Shown here in pieces: positions 8,733 through 13,859 of a DNA stretch of 13,859 nucleotides. The stretch comes from Legionella genomosp. 1 (GTDB taxonomy: Bacteria; Pseudomonadota; Gammaproteobacteria; Legionellales; Legionellaceae), in contig CAMBHM010000014.1 in NCBI GenBank assembly GCA_945867185.1, positions 1 to 13,859 on the forward strand, read 5' to 3'. Made by a program: the position numbers and the translations under genes. Numbering within the stretch: the stretch's first letter is position 1; each line of letters opens with the position of its first letter. The notes under the pieces are model-generated. The model was not told the origin of the DNA, made no database searches, and worked only from the letters and a program-made list of their open reading frames with translations.

Positions 8733-8870
8733 ATGAAAAAATTAGGAATGATGATGGTTGCTGGTGTACTGTGTGCTTCATTGGGGCTCATCACAGGATG
8801 TAATACGGTCAAAGGGGTTGGAAAGGATATTTCAAATGGTGGTAAAGATATTCAGCGTGCCGCCAGCTAA
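8733..8870 (+). CDS. Entericidin-family small lipoprotein
   Basis: A 45-residue lipoprotein of the entericidin EcnA/EcnB family. It has a Lys-Lys N-terminus, a hydrophobic stretch with GVLCASLG, and the lipobox LITGC with the lipidated Cys at residue 23. The short mature part carries the family pattern NTVKGVGKDISNGGKDIQRAAS. Small families like this act in the cell envelope: in E. coli EcnB is a stationary-phase, lysis-promoting lipoprotein and EcnA its antidote. Only one copy is here, so no toxin/antidote pair is implied. AGGAAGA (8721-8727) sits 5 bases before the ATG at 8733; an in-frame ATG at 8727 overlaps that site and is unlikely. It has its own promoter and lies 86 bases after the dehydratase gene. 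The function in this organism is unknown. Confidence 0.88.
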   Translation: MKKLGMMMVAGVLCASLGLITGCNTVKGVGKDISNGGKDIQRAAS

Positions 8871-8883
8871 TAGGAGAGTGCCG

Positions 8884-9078
8884 ATGACTGTATTAAACTT
8901 GCTGGCTCTGATCATTATAACAGGCTTCGTGTTGTGGTTGGTGAATGCGTTGATTCCAATGGCACCGATGATTAAAAGTTTGTTAAATATTTTAGTCCTG
9001 ATAGTCTTGATCATCTATGTATTGGAGTTTTTTAATATCATAAAAATGATCTTACCCTTCCCTACGATCTTTAAATAA
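8884..9078 (+). CDS. Small two-helix membrane protein (Thivi_2564-like)
   Basis: A 64-residue protein with two predicted membrane helices (about residues 4-21 and 33-52) separated by the short polar turn NALIPMAPMIKS. From memory this pattern, a helix then L-V-N-x-x-I-P-M and a Val/Ile/Leu-rich second helix, matches small proteins annotated as the Thivi_2564 family, whose function is unknown. AGGAG (8872-8876) is 7 bases before the ATG at 8884, which fixes the start; the frame is open upstream but that part overlaps the entericidin gene in another frame. It starts 13 bases after the entericidin stop and ends 3 bases before the rnhB ATG, so it is probably co-transcribed with both. The link with entericidin suggests an envelope or stress role, but this is inference. 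Confidence 0.75.
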   Translation: MTVLNLLALIIITGFVLWLVNALIPMAPMIKSLLNILVLIVLIIYVLEFFNIIKMILPFPTIFK

Positions 9079-9081
9079 TAG

Positions 9082-9624
9082 ATGTTTACCGCGGGTGTTG
9101 ATGAAGTGGGAAGAGGCCCTCTAGCTGGGCCCCTCGTGACGGCCGCGGTTATTTTAGGTGCACCGATTCAAGGGATTGGTGACTCCAAAACCATCAGTCC
9201 AAGCAAACGCAGCTATTTAGCGGATGAAATTAAAAAACATGCGATTTGTTACGCCTATGGTCGTGCTGAGGTTGAAGAAATAGATCAACTCAATATTCAT
9301 CATGCAACCTTATTGGCGATGAAACGCGCGATTGAGGCATTGACCACGATACCACAGAATGTCCTGGTAGATGGGCTATATATCCCTCGGGTCGCCATGC
9401 CGTGTGAGGCCATCGTCAAGGGAGATAGTCTTATTTTGAGTATTGGCGCTGCCTCCATTTTGGCAAAAGTACATCGTGATGAAGAGATGAATCACATGGA
9501 TCTCCTGTACCCCGGTTATGGATTTATACAACATAAGGGTTATCCAACCGCAAAACACCGCGCCGCTTTAAAAACGTTAGGGCCTTGTGCCATTCATCGA
9601 AGAAGTTTCAATTTAAACTATTAA
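9082..9624 (+). CDS. rnhB: Ribonuclease HII
   Basis: Removes RNA from RNA-DNA hybrids and single ribonucleotides from DNA in the cytoplasm. At 180 residues it is slightly shorter than E. coli RNase HII. The active-site carboxylates are D7 and E8 in [14 protein letters not shown]97 in VLVDG and D115 in KGDS; the motifs [11 protein letters not shown] (123-133), [15 protein letters not shown] (145-159) and [10 protein letters not shown] are also present. Next to nothing precedes the start: the ATG at 9082 follows the stop of the small membrane protein by three bases (a second stop codon) and lacks a Shine-Dalgarno site, so translation probably depends on reinitiation or coupling. The 3' end overlaps the convergent rodA gene by 17 bases. 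Confidence 0.96.
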   Translation: MFTAGVDEVGRGPLAGPLVTAAVILGAPIQGIGDSKTISPSKRSYLADEIKKHAICYAYGRAEVEEIDQLNIHHATLLAMKRAIEALTTIPQNVLVDGLYIPRVAMPCEAIVKGDSLILSIGAASILAKVHRDEEMNHMDLLYPGYGFIQHKGYPTAKHRAALKTLGPCAIHRRSFNLNY

Positions 9625-10726
9625 ACAGAATCCGATGTGAACTGATAGACATTAAAATCCCAAAGCTGGCGAGGAACGTGACCAGTGCTGTACCACCATA
9701 ACTCACCAGGGGTAATGGGATCCCCACAACAGGTAAAATTCCCATTACCATTCCGATGTTCACAAAAGCAGACAAGAAAAACGTCATGCCAAGACTGGCG
9801 GCCAATAAACGAGTAAAGCAAGTTTGTGCATGACGCGCGATATAGAGACTACGTAAAGAAATGAGTACGATGAGCAGTAATAGAAAGGTGCTTCCTACAA
9901 AACCGAACTCTTCACTGGTCACAGCAAATATAAAATCTGTCGCATGCTCTGGAAGAAAGTTAAGATGGGATTGTGTGCCTGCTAAAAATCCTTTACCGAG
10001 GGCACCGCCTGAGCCAATGGCAATTTTAGATTGAATGATATGGTAGCCTGTACCCAATGGATCCTGTTCTGGATGCAGTAACGTGAATACCCGTTGCTTT
10101 TGATAGTCATGCATCACATGCCATAACAAGGGGGCAGCCAAACTCAACGAGAGAATAACCACCAAAACCATACGCCAAGGGATCCCTGCTAAAAATAATA
10201 CCGAAAGTCCTGCAGCGACAACCATGATGGCTGTACCCAAATCGGGTTGTTTTGCAATGAGCAACGCTGGGATAAAGATTAAGAGTGCGGCACTGATCAA
10301 CGTTTTCAGAGACATCGGTAACCGTTTACGATCGATGGTCCAAGCGGCAATCATGGGGACGGCTAATTTCATAATTTCAGAAGGTTGAAATCGAAGTGAT
10401 CCCAGTTCAAGCCAACGTTGCGCGCCTTTACCGACTTTTCCCATGATCATCACAGCTATGAGTAAAAATAAACCAAATCCATAGATCCAAGGTGTGGCCA
10501 GTTTGTATTTGTGAGGCGGAATAAAGGCAAATACAACCATGATGATAAAGGCTAACAATACACGCATGGCTTGGCGTAATACCATACCGGTATTTTGATT
10601 AGAGGCACTATAGAGAATGAAAAGTCCAAAGAGTGTCAAGCCAAATAGGAGTCCTAATAAAGGCAAATCAAGATAGAGTGATTGTCCTGTAAGTCTATAC
10701 AATGGGCGATCATGATGAAGCTTCAT
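9608..10726 (-). CDS. rodA: Rod-shape SEDS peptidoglycan polymerase RodA
   Basis: Inner-membrane SEDS glycosyltransferase that polymerises lipid II during cell elongation, as partner of PBP2. It has 372 residues with about ten membrane helices. Characteristic motifs are [20 protein letters not shown] (101-120), KQPDLGTA (159-166), [17 protein letters not shown] (225-241), [13 protein letters not shown] (257-269) with E260 and the catalytic-type D264, and [11 protein letters not shown] near 340. The start codon overlaps the mrdA stop by one base (TGATG), indicating translational coupling and a matched dosage of the two elongasome enzymes. It is the last gene of the rsfS-rlmH-mrdA-rodA operon. 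Its last 17 bases overlap the end of the convergent rnhB gene, leaving no room for an intergenic terminator. Confidence 0.97.
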   Translation of the reverse strand: MKLHHDRPLYRLTGQSLYLDLPLLGLLFGLTLFGLFILYSASNQNTGMVLRQAMRVLLAFIIMVVFAFIPPHKYKLATPWIYGFGLFLLIAVMIMGKVGKGAQRWLELGSLRFQPSEIMKLAVPMIAAWTIDRKRLPMSLKTLISAALLIFIPALLIAKQPDLGTAIMVVAAGLSVLFLAGIPWRMVLVVILSLSLAAPLLWHVMHDYQKQRVFTLLHPEQDPLGTGYHIIQSKIAIGSGGALGKGFLAGTQSHLNFLPEHATDFIFAVTSEEFGFVGSTFLLLLIVLISLRSLYIARHAQTCFTRLLAASLGMTFFLSAFVNIGMVMGILPVVGIPLPLVSYGGTALVTFLASFGILMSISSHRILFNSLN

Positions 10727-12552
10727 CAGGGGAGATCCTTAAAATAGGCGTCTAATACTTCGCGGGCGATCGCCGCTGCGATGACATCATGTTCGACCAT
10801 CACAGCAATTGCTATCTCAGGTTGTTCAACTGGGGCAAACGCAATAAATAATGAATGGTCGCGCAAGGCTTCTGGAATATGTGAGTACGCTACTTTGTCA
10901 TATTGATGGCCACTAAAGACTTGAGCGGTACCCGTTTTTCCAGCGACTTCATAGGGCGCGTGGCGCCCAAAACGGTGAGCCGTCCCCTCGGTACTGGTAA
11001 TAACGAGTTTCATGGCGTCCGTTATCATTGTCCAAAACGTCTTATCTCTTAATTGAATAAGGTGCTCTTTAACAGGTTGATAACGGTGCGTTCCTGTTTT
11101 GTCATGGATCGTTTTTTGTAATAGGTGCGGTCTAAAACGCTGGCCATGTTGACTGAGCGCCGCTGTGGCATTGGCCATTTGTAACGGAGAAGCCAGCATA
11201 AATCCTTGACCAATAGCAGTGATGAGGGTGTCCCCTGGGTACCAAGGAGCCCCTTTTGCTTGTCGTTTCCAGGTGGCATTGGGAAGTAGTCCGGGAGCTT
11301 CTTCTTGTAGATCAATTTGGGTCAGTTGTCCATATCCAAATTGACTGAGCATCTCTGCCATGCTGGAGATACCTATTTTATTCCCTAATTGATAGAAATA
11401 AGTATCACAGGAGACGGTGATCGCTCGTTGTAGATTGATGCTGCCATGGCCTGTATGCTTCCAATCACGATAACGATGACTGACACCAGGAAGCTTATAC
11501 CAGCCTGGATCATAAATCGTTGTATCGGGTGTGATGACACCTTTTTCGAGACCAGCAAGAGCCATGAATGGTTTAACGGTGGAGGCAGGTGGATACAGTC
11601 CCCTCACTGCGCGGTGATAAAGGGGCCTGTCTTGGGCATTGAGTAAACGTCGATAATCTTCTTGACTGACTCCATTGACGAAGAGATTGGGATCAAAGCT
11701 TGGAGCGCTCACCATCGCTAAGATCTCTCCATTGCGTACATTGATAGCAACAACGGCGCCTCGTTTGTTTTTCATGAGATCATAGGCCACTTTTTGTAGA
11801 CGAATATCTAAAGTGAGAACCAGCTTTGATCCTGCGATCGGCAACTGTTTGCTGAGTACACGAGCGGTACGTCCACTTACATCTGTTTCAATTTGTTGGT
11901 AACCGACTTGTCCATGCAATACATCTTCATAGTATTTTTCTATTCCTGTTTTCCCCATATATTGAGAGGCGCGATAATTAACATTGTTAATTTTTTGCAT
12001 CTCTTGTTCGTTAATTCGTCCCACATATCCCAAGACATGAGCTGCCATCTCGCCCAACGGATAGTAGCGCATGAGCCTTGCTTTGATAGTCGCACCCGGG
12101 AACAAATGTTGATTACTTGAAAAAATAGCCACGTCTTCTTGGGTGAGCTTGAGTTTCAATGGGATGGGTGTATATCCATGATTTTGACGACGTTCATGTT
12201 GAAAGACTTGGATGTCTTCTTGAGTGATGGAGGGCAGTAAAGATTGTAATTCAAGTAATGTGCGATCTAGGTTTTTAATACGTTCAGGGATGAGCTCTAG
12301 AACAAAGATAGGCATATTATCAGCAAGAATGACGCCATGACGGTCTAGGATAATCCCTCTAGGTGGAGCAATAGGAAGGATGCTCATTTGATTTTTCAAA
12401 GACAACGTTGCATAGCGTTTGTATTGAGAAAATTGCAAATAGGCCAATCGTAAAATAAGAGTGAGCGAGAGGATAATTAAGAGTGCCACTAACATGCTGA
12501 GTCGGACTACATGGGATTCATCGCGATCGGGCGTTAAGGAATGTAATCGCAT
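10726..12552 (-). CDS. mrdA: Penicillin-binding protein 2 (peptidoglycan transpeptidase)
   Basis: Elongation-specific D,D-transpeptidase that cross-links peptidoglycan made by RodA. From ATG 12552 the protein has 608 residues. It has a single N-terminal membrane anchor (about 16-40), then the dimerisation region with PPRGIILDRHGVILADN (63-79) and a transpeptidase domain. The catalytic motifs are S324-T-V-K327 in YPPASTVKPF, S381-C-D383 in TVSCDTYFYQLG (Asp in the third position is usual for PBP2) and K539-T-G in VAGKTGTAQVF. The frame continues upstream to 12651, but that extension overlaps the end of rlmH and has no PBP2-like sequence, so 12552 is preferred even though it lacks a clear Shine-Dalgarno site. 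The end overlaps the rodA start by one base. It lies 43 bases after rlmH. Confidence 0.96.
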   Translation of the reverse strand: MRLHSLTPDRDESHVVRLSMLVALLIILSLTLILRLAYLQFSQYKRYATLSLKNQMSILPIAPPRGIILDRHGVILADNMPIFVLELIPERIKNLDRTLLELQSLLPSITQEDIQVFQHERRQNHGYTPIPLKLKLTQEDVAIFSSNQHLFPGATIKARLMRYYPLGEMAAHVLGYVGRINEQEMQKINNVNYRASQYMGKTGIEKYYEDVLHGQVGYQQIETDVSGRTARVLSKQLPIAGSKLVLTLDIRLQKVAYDLMKNKRGAVVAINVRNGEILAMVSAPSFDPNLFVNGVSQEDYRRLLNAQDRPLYHRAVRGLYPPASTVKPFMALAGLEKGVITPDTTIYDPGWYKLPGVSHRYRDWKHTGHGSINLQRAITVSCDTYFYQLGNKIGISSMAEMLSQFGYGQLTQIDLQEEAPGLLPNATWKRQAKGAPWYPGDTLITAIGQGFMLASPLQMANATAALSQHGQRFRPHLLQKTIHDKTGTHRYQPVKEHLIQLRDKTFWTMITDAMKLVITSTEGTAHRFGRHAPYEVAGKTGTAQVFSGHQYDKVAYSHIPEALRDHSLFIAFAPVEQPEIAIAVMVEHDVIAAAIAREVLDAYFKDLP

Positions 12553-12586
12553 GATAGATGATCGATGGCTGAATAAGGGGGAGGGC

Positions 12587-12592
12587 AGTATA
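12587..12592 (-). promoter_or_regulatory. Possible -10 box ahead of mrdA
   Basis: The minus strand reads TATACT here, at the 3' end of rlmH and 34 bases before the mrdA ATG. It is a 5/6 match to the sigma-70 -10, but no recognisable -35 lies at the right distance. It could provide extra transcription of mrdA-rodA apart from rsfS-rlmH. Weak evidence. Confidence 0.22.
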
Positions 12593-12595
12593 GCA

Positions 12596-13063
12596 TCATT
12601 TGTGGTAAGGATGATGAAGAATAATCGAGTAAGCGCGATACAGTGTCTCAAGTAGAGTGATGCGCGCTAAGGTGTGTGGTAATGTCAAGGCTGATAAAGA
12701 CCACCGCTCCTGACTGATTGCAAGAAGATCCGCTGACAAGCCTTCTGGGCCACCGATGAGGAAAACAAGGTGAGGGGATCTATGTTGTAAGCGCTCGATG
12801 GTTATGGCCAATTGTTCGCTTGTAAATGATTGTCCAGTGCGATCTAGCGCGATGATATGGCTATGCTCTGGAATCGCAGTTTTCATCATAGCTGCTTCTT
12901 TTTCTAAGATGCGTACCAAATCAGATGATTTTCCACGACGCGTGAGTGGAATTTCGATGATAGTGAGTGAAACCGTGTCCTGTAATCGCTTGGCGTAGTC
13001 CTGAACGGCCAGTTGAACCCAGGACGGCATCTTATTACCGATGGCGATGAGGGTTATTCTCAT
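12596..13063 (-). CDS. rlmH: 23S rRNA pseudouridine-1915 N3-methyltransferase
   Basis: SPOUT-class methyltransferase that methylates pseudouridine 1915 of 23S rRNA in helix 69 of assembled ribosomes, using S-adenosylmethionine. At 155 residues it equals E. coli RlmH. The trefoil-knot SAM site is shown by FLIGGPEG (101-108), LSALTLPH (123-130) and ETLYRAYSI (139-147), and the protein ends in HHPYHK, the conserved C-terminal PYH motif. The ATG at 13063 is 6 bases after the rsfS stop, with GAGTGAG upstream as a weak ribosome site inside the end of rsfS. The pairing with rsfS is widely conserved in bacteria and puts two late ribosome-maturation or silencing functions on one transcript with the cell-elongation genes. 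Confidence 0.97.
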   Translation of the reverse strand: MRITLIAIGNKMPSWVQLAVQDYAKRLQDTVSLTIIEIPLTRRGKSSDLVRILEKEAAMMKTAIPEHSHIIALDRTGQSFTSEQLAITIERLQHRSPHLVFLIGGPEGLSADLLAISQERWSLSALTLPHTLARITLLETLYRAYSIILHHPYHK

Positions 13064-13069
13064 AATGTC

Positions 13070-13396
13070 TCACTCGTGCTGCCATAGGCCTTCGATATTA
13101 TAAAATGCACGTGTTGCAGGCTGCATAACGTGTACGACCACATCCCCTAAATCCACCAAGGCCCAATCACCTGTTTGAAGACCATGATGATTCAAGGAGG
13201 GGAACCCTTTTGTTTTAAGATGTGTCATGAGCTGTTCTGCAATGGCAGACACATGACGTGAGGAACGCCCACTACAAATCACCATATAGTCCGTAATAGG
13301 CGTATGTGAACTGACATCAATCACTGTGATATCAATGGCTTGTGATTCAACAAGGGCATGGTGTACTTGGTTGAGCAAAGGGTGTTTAGAATACAT
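13070..13396 (-). CDS. rsfS: Ribosomal silencing factor RsfS
   Basis: Binds ribosomal protein uL14 and blocks joining of the 30S and 50S subunits, lowering translation under starvation. The 108 residues match the family's usual length. Diagnostic segments are ITDYMVICSGRSSRHV (34-49) and DWALVDLGDVVVHVM (77-91), followed by R96 and FYNIEGLW (98-105). The family usually has Glu-Gly before the DW segment; here it reads HHGLQTGDW, a His in place of that Glu, of unknown effect. The ATG at 13396 has no strong Shine-Dalgarno site. It is the first gene of the operon rsfS-rlmH-mrdA-rodA and is preceded by a good promoter. The common upstream partners nadD, proA or holA/lptE are not next to it; a transposase remnant lies there instead. 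Confidence 0.97.
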   Translation of the reverse strand: MYSKHPLLNQVHHALVESQAIDITVIDVSSHTPITDYMVICSGRSSRHVSAIAEQLMTHLKTKGFPSLNHHGLQTGDWALVDLGDVVVHVMQPATRAFYNIEGLWQHE

Positions 13397-13444
13397 GGAT
13401 TATTTATCGACTCGTATATGATTGGGAAATGAAAAAAGAGAGGC

Positions 13445-13473
13445 ATTCTATCAGAATTTACTTCTCTATACAA
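13445..13473 (-). promoter_or_regulatory. Sigma-70 promoter of the rsfS-rodA operon
   Basis: On the minus strand TTGTAT (13473-13468) and TAGAAT (13450-13445) are spaced by exactly 17 bases; the -10 is a 5/6 match to TATAAT and the -35 keeps TTG. Transcription would start near 13438, giving a leader of about 40 bases to the rsfS ATG. The -35 lies 7 bases from a long hairpin (13480-13511) that borders the IS-derived region. This is the clearest promoter in the right part of the window. Confidence 0.55.
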
Positions 13474-13479
13474 AATTGG

Positions 13480-13511
13480 AATTTAGACGCAGGGCAACCG
13501 CGTCTTAAATT
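13480..13511. repeat. Inverted repeat upstream of the rsfS promoter
   Basis: AATTTAGACGC (13480-13490) pairs with GCGTCTTAAATT (13500-13511): 11 base pairs with one bulged base and a 9-base loop. On the minus strand it lies between the transposase remnant and the rsfS promoter, so it could end read-through transcription from the mobile element. It has no clean U-tract, so an intrinsic terminator is not certain. It may instead be part of a dispersed palindromic repeat. Confidence 0.6.
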
Positions 13512-13602
13512 AATCCTTTCTATCAGGGTCGTACGCACATCATCATTAAGGGCGGCCATATGCCTCTTACGTTATTACAACGCGCTTGTAAAATTTGGAG
13601 TC

Positions 13603-13644
13603 TGGACAAAGCCGCATGAAAAAAGCCTCATGCGATTTTGTCCA
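13603..13644. repeat. Long near-perfect inverted repeat, 17-base arms
   Basis: TGGACAAAGCCGCATGA (13603-13619) is complementary to TCATGCGATTTTGTCCA (13628-13644) at 15 of 17 positions; as RNA, 16 of 17 pair, with one G-U and one C-A mismatch, around an 8-base loop. It lies about 40 bases beyond the transposase stop on the minus strand. No U-tract follows on either strand, so it does not look like a standard rho-independent terminator. A structured end of the mobile element or a palindromic repeat unit are alternatives. Confidence 0.75.
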
Positions 13645-13682
13645 AATAATGAGCGATAAATTAAATGACGTAAATTTTGGTC

Positions 13683-13859
13683 TCACCTGTCCATTAGGAT
13701 GGGTTGGTTGATGTTTTTATTTGCCATCAATCTATTTGATTCAAATATAGACGATGACGTTTCCCATGGATTGGGGTGTCTGTTGGCTATGTGACGTGCC
13801 AAGTATAATTGAGCATAAGTAATCATGACAAGTTGCCACCATGTTTCTTCATGATGAAC
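13683..13859 (-). pseudogene. Transposase C-terminal remnant (DDE type)
   Basis: From the right edge the minus strand is open for 58 codons to a TGA at 13685-13683. The first 33 residues contain EETWWQLVMITYAQLYLAR followed by HIANRHPNPWE. From memory this closely resembles the C-terminal region of a DDE transposase group (probably the one annotated NF041680, with WWQLVQLAYxQLWLAR and LPRPWERYLP). After PWE the similarity stops: the usual Lys/Arg/Pro-rich tail of some 50 residues is replaced by 25 unrelated residues and a stop, suggesting truncation or a frameshift. The remaining N-terminal part, including the catalytic residues, lies outside the window, so intactness upstream cannot be judged. 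It points the same way as rsfS, about 290 bases away. The identification is by pattern memory only. Confidence 0.6.

Noticed and set aside
8758..8883. Upstream extension of the two-helix protein to a TTG at 8758
   Set aside because: The extension overlaps the entericidin gene in another frame, while the ATG at 8884 has a good AGGAG at proper spacing.
12553..12651. N-terminal extension of PBP2 by 33 codons
   Set aside because: It overlaps the end of rlmH and does not resemble the PBP2 N-terminus; the ATG at 12552 gives the normal cytoplasmic tail before the membrane anchor.
13458..13559. Minus-strand frame of 33 codons with an AAGAGG before its ATG
   Set aside because: It covers the rsfS promoter and one hairpin; too short and without a recognised family to call a gene, though a genome-wide copy count would be informative.
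13429..13659. Plus-strand open frame of 76 codons upstream of rsfS
   Set aside because: It runs through both inverted repeats and the rsfS promoter, has no recognised family and no convincing context; more likely repeat-derived sequence.
13731..13751. Imperfect palindrome TCTATTTGA / TCAAATATAGA
   Set aside because: Short, AT-rich and inside the degenerate transposase tail; could easily arise by chance.
13841..13859. Possible plus-strand gene start ATGTTTCTTCATGATG at the right edge
   Set aside because: Only six codons are visible and the opposite strand carries the transposase-like frame, which is better supported.

Overview
The window looks like chromosome of a gammaproteobacterium of moderate GC (judged by eye, not computed). 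Three things suggest a Legionella/Coxiella-type, possibly host-associated lineage: a secreted eukaryotic-type apyrase of the GDA1/CD39 family, the gene order rsfS-rlmH-mrdA-rodA, and a small entericidin plus two-helix membrane protein pair ahead of rnhB. This placement is inference; no rRNA or other decisive marker is present.

Left part, minus strand (1-4327): a two-gene operon encodes an outer-membrane beta-barrel protein and the secreted apyrase. It is followed by valS, which has its own extended -10 promoter and runs off the left edge before its C-terminal arm.

Middle, plus strand (4406-8646): a compact three-gene glycan cassette. A UbiA-family enzyme resembling decaprenyl-phosphate phosphoribosyltransferase overlaps by 4 bases a GT-C membrane glycosyltransferase of the AftB/TfpW type. 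Nine bases later comes a membrane-bound WbpM/CapD-type UDP-HexNAc 4,6-dehydratase. The first two genes look like a lipid-linked pentofuranose donor enzyme and its transferase; the third makes a deoxy-amino-sugar nucleotide precursor. A second plus-strand group follows from a promoter with a sigma-S-like -10: an entericidin lipoprotein, a 64-residue two-helix membrane protein, and rnhB.

Right part, minus strand (9608-13396): rsfS-rlmH-mrdA-rodA, tightly packed, linking ribosome silencing and 23S rRNA methylation to the elongasome pair PBP2/RodA. rodA and rnhB converge and overlap by 17 bases, with no terminator between them. Upstream of rsfS lie a good promoter, two long inverted repeats, and at the right edge the C-terminal remnant of a transposase. 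A mobile element, rather than the usual nadD/holA-type neighbours, therefore borders this housekeeping operon.

I found no CRISPR array, tRNA, rRNA or defence system. The least ordinary content is the pentofuranose-type glycosylation pair, the apyrase/OMP operon and the palindromic, IS-flanked region at the right edge.
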